Below, piece after piece: positions 13,197-16,875 of a DNA stretch of 16,875 nt. The notes below the pieces were generated by a model that was not told the DNA's origin, did no database searches, and saw only the letters and a list, made by a program, of their open reading frames with translations. Source of the stretch: QQUD01 sp039029915 (GTDB lineage Bacteria > Chloroflexota > Anaerolineae > Promineifilales > Promineifilaceae); NCBI GenBank assembly GCA_039029915.1, contig JBCCFD010000128.1, forward strand, positions 1 through 16,875. The letters are read 5' to 3'. Each line of letters starts with the position of its first letter. Positions within the stretch are counted from its first letter, which is position 1. The position numbers were made by a program, and so were the translations under genes.

Positions 13197-14018
13197 ATGG
13201 AGACAAGCACAAAAACTGTCCAACCTTTGTTGAAAGTTCAGAAGCTAGGTAAACAAATTCCCATCCGAAGCGGGCTGTTTCGACGACAGGTTGGCAATAT
13301 ACCCATTTATACCAATGTGTCGTTTGAGGTGCAGGCACACGAAACTGTTGCGCTGGTGATGCCTCCAAAATCAGGTAAATCTATTTTTTCTAGATCTCTA
13401 CTTCAATTGGAAGACGCATCATCTGGGCAGGTGCTTTTTAATGGGAAAGACGTGTCGAAGGTGCGTCGAGGTGCGCAAAAATTACTCAGACAGCAGATGC
13501 AGATTATCTTTGATGATCCATATTTGGCCATCAATCCGCGTCTAACCATTGTAGATATTGTGAGTGAGCCGTTTCGGATTCACAACTTGGCTAAACGAAG
13601 CAATGTATTGGCCCTAGTCAAGGACTTACTCAAAGTCGTAGGGCTTAATCCATATGTGGCGCGACGATTTCCCTATGAACTGTCGGGTAGTCAAAGACAG
13701 CGTGTGGTTCTGGCGCGGGCGCTGGCCACAAAGCCATCCTTTTTATTGCTAGATGATCCGTTAGCAAAGCTTGACCCTTTGCTGGCACGGCCGTTTATTA
13801 CACTCCTTAAAGACATCCAGCAAAGCCATGGGTTGACCTATTTGCTGGTGAGCAGCAGCTTGGCCGAAGCCAAAGCGTTTGCAGATCGCATTGGGATTTT
13901 CCATAATGGTGAACTTGTGGAGATTGCAAATACTCAGACGCTATTTAGCAATCCGCAACATCCTCACACGGATCGCCTCGTTGCCCAATTTCCATTCGAC
14001 GATTGGCAGTTCGATTAG
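13197..14018 (+). CDS. Orphan, degenerate Opp/Dpp-type ABC ATPase homologue
   Basis: The 274-residue product aligns by eye over its whole length with oligopeptide-transporter ATPases of the OppF/DppF type, including 'NPRLTIVDIVSEPFRIH' and a C-terminal 'NPQHPHT' like their NPxHPYT. Key residues are altered: the Walker A region is M55-P-P-K-S-G-K-S62 (only GKS kept), the Q-loop Gln is D106, the signature is L-S-G-S-Q166, the catalytic Glu after Walker B is D187 ('LLLDDP'), and the switch His is S220. Hydrolysis is therefore doubtful. No permease or solute-binding protein is adjacent. ATG 13197 is preferred over 13122 because of the -10 spacing and family length. It may be a regulatory nucleotide-binding protein or a decaying gene. 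Confidence 0.85.
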   Translation: METSTKTVQPLLKVQKLGKQIPIRSGLFRRQVGNIPIYTNVSFEVQAHETVALVMPPKSGKSIFSRSLLQLEDASSGQVLFNGKDVSKVRRGAQKLLRQQMQIIFDDPYLAINPRLTIVDIVSEPFRIHNLAKRSNVLALVKDLLKVVGLNPYVARRFPYELSGSQRQRVVLARALATKPSFLLLDDPLAKLDPLLARPFITLLKDIQQSHGLTYLLVSSSLAEAKAFADRIGIFHNGELVEIANTQTLFSNPQHPHTDRLVAQFPFDDWQFD

Positions 14019-14051
14019 AAGCATCATTCGTTCTAAAATGCTGACTAACAG

Positions 14052-14083
14052 GCTGATTGGCTGACAAGCTGACAGGCTATTTG
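14052..14083. repeat. Octamer tandem repeat
   Basis: Four 8-bp units, GCTGATTG, GCTGACAA, GCTGACAG and GCTATTTG, run head to tail, and a further GCTGACTA lies just upstream at 14040-14047. The array fills the short gap between the ABC ATPase stop and the SD of the next gene. Confidence 0.55.
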
Positions 14084-14097
14084 CGAAGAGGTATCCT

Positions 14098-14820
14098 ATG
14101 TTCCAAGCCCCGTTTTTCCGTCAAACCGCGTTTAAACTAAGCATTATTAGCACCATTCAATTTGTTGTTTTAACGACCGTGGCGATGCTGTTTTATCCTG
14201 GGGGATCAACGCTTGATGAAAATAGCCAAAGCTACTCCTTTTTTACCAATTTCTTCAGTGAATTGGGCTTAACTGAAACATATATCGGAGAGCCAAACAC
14301 TGTTTCTGCGCTTTTATTTTTTATTGCCCTTAATCTGTCAGGCTTGACTCTAATTCTTTTCTTTATTTCCTTCAAACAATTTTTTAAAAGCAATTTAGTT
14401 GTACAAATCGTCAGCAGTTTAGGGATGCTGATTGGTATTATTTCCGGCATTAGCTTTATGGGGGTTGCCTTCACGCCGGCCAACTTGTACATCGATGCCC
14501 ATGTCGATTTTGTTTTCTGGGCTTTTGGCTCCTTTCCTATCGCCGTTATTCTGTTTATCATCGCGATTTTTTTAGAACGATCTTATCCTAACAAAAATGC
14601 TGGCGTTTTTATTGTTTTTGCCGTTTCGCTGATTGCTTATTATTTGCTCCTATCGGGAGGTCCTTCGATTGACACACTGCGGGGTTTGCAAATTCAAGTC
14701 ACTGGCCAAAAATTGATTGCCTATGCCACCGTGGTAAGCACGCTGGTGCAATCGATTTATGCCCTTCGTCAGAATTCAGAGCCTGCACCGTCGGGGTCAA
14801 TAGAATTAAAGACGACATAG
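14098..14820 (+). CDS. DUF998-like six-helix membrane protein
   Basis: The 240-residue product has about six membrane helices (near 12-32, 67-90, 98-120, 133-157, 165-183 and 200-218). Its first extracytoplasmic loop contains 'YPGG...YSFFTNFFSELGLT', and 'VAFTPANLYIDAHVDFVFWAF' lies in the middle; both fit DUF998-type integral membrane proteins. Neither a transport substrate nor an enzymatic function is known. SD GAAGAGG (14085-14091) lies 6 nt before ATG. It follows the ABC ATPase homologue by 79 bp on the same strand, so cotranscription is possible, but it does not look like an ABC permease. Confidence 0.75.
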   Translation: MFQAPFFRQTAFKLSIISTIQFVVLTTVAMLFYPGGSTLDENSQSYSFFTNFFSELGLTETYIGEPNTVSALLFFIALNLSGLTLILFFISFKQFFKSNLVVQIVSSLGMLIGIISGISFMGVAFTPANLYIDAHVDFVFWAFGSFPIAVILFIIAIFLERSYPNKNAGVFIVFAVSLIAYYLLLSGGPSIDTLRGLQIQVTGQKLIAYATVVSTLVQSIYALRQNSEPAPSGSIELKTT

Positions 14821-14960
14821 ACAAGATACGCTTGACGGAACTTTAGGTTCTGTTCATTGAGATTCCTATCATTTGATACTTAAAAGCAAACAAAAACTCA
14901 TCAACCTACTTTATATCCATCGAATCATTTTTGTTTACACTTAATGCAACCCTCTCTACC

Positions 14961-14966
14961 TACAAT
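14961..14966 (+). promoter_or_regulatory. Candidate -10 box upstream of the small charged-protein gene
   Basis: TACAAT lies 24 bp before ATG 14991, giving a short leader that would include the SD AGGTG (14981-14985). TTTACA at 14934-14939 is a good -35, but the 21-bp spacing is too long for a standard promoter, so the pair is uncertain. Confidence 0.3.
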
Positions 14967-14990
14967 CGTATAGACGACTGAGGTGAATGC

Positions 14991-15416
14991 ATGGATCAAG
15001 ACCCCATTGAAATCAAGATTTTGAATGAAGAACCGGCTCAGGTAGTGGAAGAACGTAATTTGAAGCGGGATATTGGCCAGAAGGTGGCCGAAACGGCCGT
15101 TTCAACTGGTAAAAAAGTATGGCAATCAAACGCTCGTAAAAAAGTTACTCAGACTTTGGGAAATGGCGCCAGCAAAGTTGCGGCTAAAGGCTCGCAAGTT
15201 GTGCAAGAGCGCGTTGTGAAAGCGGCAGAGGAACAGGCTAAAGCTCAACTCGAAGCGACAAAAGAGCGCATTCGCCAAACTGACTGGCAGGCTGAAGCGA
15301 AGAAAGGCGTCGCCGCAACGCTTCGCTGGTTAAGCCTGCAATTAAAACAGCTTTCGGAAAAAACAGAGAAACGTGATCGGGGACCAGCGATCGAGGATCA
15401 AAACCCCAATCCCTAA
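14991..15416 (+). CDS. Small charged helical protein of unknown function
   Basis: I do not recognise this 141-residue protein. It is rich in Lys, Glu, Ala and Gln, has no cysteine and no membrane helix, and its middle (about residues 25-115) reads as long amphipathic helix with Gly/Ser breaks ('GASKVAAKGSQVV', then 'EEQAKAQLEATKERIRQTDW'). This composition resembles LEA-like, phasin-like or chromatin-associated stress proteins, but no family can be claimed. SD AGGTG lies 5 nt before ATG. The last residues (Q-N-P-N-P and stop) are encoded by the heptamer repeat at 15404, so the original C terminus may have been altered by repeat insertion. Confidence 0.7.
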   Translation: MDQDPIEIKILNEEPAQVVEERNLKRDIGQKVAETAVSTGKKVWQSNARKKVTQTLGNGASKVAAKGSQVVQERVVKAAEEQAKAQLEATKERIRQTDWQAEAKKGVAATLRWLSLQLKQLSEKTEKRDRGPAIEDQNPNP

Positions 15417-15426
15417 TCCCCAATCC
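15404..15426. repeat. Second heptamer CCAATCC/CCTAATC repeat
   Basis: Heptamers CCCAATC, CCTAATC and CCCAATC run from 15405 and are followed by a degenerate CTTAATT. They have the same unit as the array at 11266-11295. The array covers the stop codon of the upstream gene (TAA 15414-15416) and ends just before the convergent pgk stop. Confidence 0.65.
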
Positions 15427-15430
15427 TTAA

Positions 15431-16642
15431 TTAATCGTCTAACGCCGCAATACCCGGTAGCGTTTTACCTTCCAACAGCTCTAAGCTAGCCCCGCCTCCC
15501 GTGCTGATATGCGTCATTTTGTCAGCTAAATCCGCCTTGCGAACCGCAGCAGCGGAATCTCCCCCACCAATCATGACCTGTGTGCCGTGCTCTACAAAAT
15601 CTGCCAATAGATGAGCAAGGCCATTGGTGCCTTCTGCAAAGTTTTCAAACTCAAATACACCCATCGGCCCATTCCAAATGACGAGTCGTGCCCCTTGAAG
15701 CTCTTCATTAAACCGCTCAAGAGTACCTGGCCCCACATCTAGCGCCATTTTGGAAACAGGGACGGCCCAAATGGGCACCGTGTTGGCTTTAGCATCGGCG
15801 GCAAATTCGTCAGCGACGACCAGGTCAACCGGCAGTACCAAACGCGCTCCGGCTAATTCCATTAACCGTTTGGCTTCATCAATCGCGTCATCTTCAACGA
15901 GTGAGGTGCCCATTTCGTGACCTTGTGCTTTTAGGAAGGTGTTGGCCATGCCGCCACCAATCAGAATCTTGTCTGCGGTATCGAGCAAATTGTCAATCAG
16001 TTTGATTTTGTCAGAAATTTTGGCGCCGCCCATAATGGCGACGTAGGGATGCTCAGGATTGGTAACGGCCGTTCCTAAAGCAGCCAGCTCCTTCTCCATC
16101 AAATACCCAGCAACAGCAGCCCCGCCTTTGACCCGAATTTGCTGGGCAACCCCGGTCGTGCTGGCGTGAGCCCGATGAGCAGAGCCGAAGGCGTCATTCA
16201 CATAGACATCTGCCAGTTCCGCTAAAGCCTGAGCAAGTTGGGCATCGTTTTTCTTTTCGCCTGGGTGAAAGCGAGTGTTCTCTAACATGAGAATCTCGCC
16301 CGGTTTTAGGATGCTAGCAACGGCCGTTACTGCCTCACCAACAACCTCATTAACTGTCTGCACAGGTTTTCCTATCAATTCACTGAGCTTTTGGGCAACT
16401 GGGGTCATTGAAAATTGCGTGTCTTCAGGGGATTTTGGACGCCCTAAATGCGAACATAAAATTAGCGCCCCACCTTTTTCTAGAATTGCGGTCAAGGTAG
16501 GTAATGCCGCACGAATGCGCATATCATCTGTCACTTGAATATCATCTTGGGGGTCTTTACTGCTTAGCGGCACGTTGAAATCAACCCGCACCAACACTTT
16601 TTTACCTGCTAAATCCACATCATTGATCGTTTTCTTATTCAT
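15431..16642 (-). CDS. pgk: Phosphoglycerate kinase
   Basis: Pgk transfers phosphate between 1,3-bisphosphoglycerate and ADP in glycolysis and gluconeogenesis. The 403-residue product has the normal length and all the usual signatures: R19-V-D-F-N-V-P25, S63-H-L-G-R-P68, 'LENTRFHPGE', 'VNDAFGSAHRAHAST', 'GGAKISDK', 'GGGDSAAAVRK' and 'THISTGGGASLELLEGK' near the C terminus. On the minus strand, SD GGAGG (complement of 16652-16656) lies 9 nt before ATG. It is convergent with the small charged-protein gene, with 14 bp between the stops. Two perfect AACGGCCGTT copies (16064 and 16319) both encode Thr-Ala-Val. No gap or tpi gene is visible. Confidence 0.97.
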   Translation of the reverse strand: MNKKTINDVDLAGKKVLVRVDFNVPLSSKDPQDDIQVTDDMRIRAALPTLTAILEKGGALILCSHLGRPKSPEDTQFSMTPVAQKLSELIGKPVQTVNEVVGEAVTAVASILKPGEILMLENTRFHPGEKKNDAQLAQALAELADVYVNDAFGSAHRAHASTTGVAQQIRVKGGAAVAGYLMEKELAALGTAVTNPEHPYVAIMGGAKISDKIKLIDNLLDTADKILIGGGMANTFLKAQGHEMGTSLVEDDAIDEAKRLMELAGARLVLPVDLVVADEFAADAKANTVPIWAVPVSKMALDVGPGTLERFNEELQGARLVIWNGPMGVFEFENFAEGTNGLAHLLADFVEHGTQVMIGGGDSAAAVRKADLADKMTHISTGGGASLELLEGKTLPGIAALDD

Positions 16643-16875
16643 TTTTTATTGCCTCCAGAGGCTCTGCTGATTACGCTTCAAAGACAATTCGCGTGGGTTG
16701 AAGATCGCTAAAGCGTTCATCTTGCCCTTGAATTTTGAGCTTTTTTTGATCTGCTTGATGCGCGGAACCATAAGGGAAAGGTTTATTTCATCATTTTGAC
16801 AGACAGCGGCTTGAGTAAGCTGACGCATATTTTGCTCACTCATAATAAATTCGATGGCGGCCGCTCAGCCTGCCG
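16643..16875 (-). other. pgk upstream region
   Basis: The 233 bp upstream of pgk hold no gene I can support. The SD region has a small dyad, GCCTC-CA-GAGGC (16651-16662), that could mask GGAGG in the mRNA. A closed 65-codon frame (16646-16843) fills most of it but shows no family features. I see no convincing promoter. Confidence 0.4.

Larger units (their letters stand above)
319..16328. repeat. Dispersed palindrome AACGGCCGTT (14 perfect copies)
   Basis: Perfect copies start at 319, 1338, 1527, 3825, 5993, 8375, 9147, 11600, 12494, 12708, 13128, 15092, 16064 and 16319. One-mismatch relatives include 4591 (GG-core kept, one end base changed), 7873, 9362, 9819, 10011, 11691 and 13786. The core CGGCCG occurs about 28 times by eye, against about 4 expected for a random hexamer in this length. 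Nine perfect copies encode Thr-Ala-Val, two Asn-Gly-Arg, two Arg-Pro, and one is intergenic (13128), so the DNA sequence and not the peptide is shared. Confidence 0.9.

Noticed and set aside
319..16328. Regularly recurring palindrome as a CRISPR array or transposon ends
   Set aside because: Spacing is irregular (hundreds of bases to about 2 kb), copies lie inside conserved genes without disrupting them, and there are no spacers or cas genes.
16646..16843. 65-codon minus-strand frame just upstream of pgk
   Set aside because: It has no SD, no recognisable motif and a composition typical of a chance frame; the pgk SD lies inside it. Kept only as part of the pgk leader.
16857..16864. GCGGCCGC (NotI site) near the right edge as a cloning junction
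   Set aside because: No vector-like sequence surrounds it, and CGGCCG cores are common in this DNA.

Overview
The window is a compact, gene-dense piece of bacterial chromosome of moderate GC. It holds 16 protein genes: 15 complete and one cut by the left edge. I see no rRNA or tRNA genes, no CRISPR array, no insertion sequence and no phage genes. The neighbouring phosphatase, DUF3090 and SCO1664-type genes, the long class B PBP2 and the mixed SD/leaderless gene starts suggest a filamentous or Anaerolineae-like member of the Chloroflexota (Actinobacteriota are the main alternative for the three-gene cluster). This placement is an inference from gene content and was not computed.

Layout, left to right. 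(1) 1-4353, plus strand: the end of an unrecognised HTH-like protein, a MoaD/ThiS-like protein, then mreC, mreD and a PBP2-type transpeptidase, which form the lateral cell-wall elongation module. A leader with two successive inverted repeats separates mreD from the PBP2 gene. (2) 4407-6591: a histidine phosphatase with a lysine-rich tail, a DUF3090 protein and an SCO1664-type PI3/4-kinase-like protein. This is a conserved cluster of unknown function that pairs a possible phosphatase with a possible kinase. (3) 6807-10094: a receiver-plus-ParA/TadZ-like protein, a Sir2 NAD-dependent deacylase and a GAF histidine kinase that begins directly after the Sir2 stop codon. (4) 10221-11153: thioredoxin reductase, closed by a strong nested terminator. 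(5) 11315-13105: a small TPR protein and, convergent to it, a membrane-anchored HExxH metallopeptidase that I cannot assign to a named family. (6) 13197-15416: an orphan, apparently degenerate Opp/Dpp-type ABC ATPase, a DUF998-like six-helix membrane protein and a small charged helical protein. (7) 15431-16642, minus strand: phosphoglycerate kinase and its leader.

Three DNA-level signals run across these genes. The 10-bp palindrome AACGGCCGTT occurs perfectly 14 times, about once per 1.2 kb, and is read in three coding frames, so the constraint appears to be on the DNA and not on the proteins. It resembles a highly iterated palindrome such as cyanobacterial HIP1. Four genes on both strands have a -10-like hexamer (5 of 6 matches to TATAAT) ending exactly 6 nt before the ATG, which predicts leaderless transcripts; other genes have clear Shine-Dalgarno sequences. 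Two intergenic sites carry heptameric CCAATCC/CCTAATC tandem repeats, one of them with a canonical G-quadruplex pattern on the minus strand.
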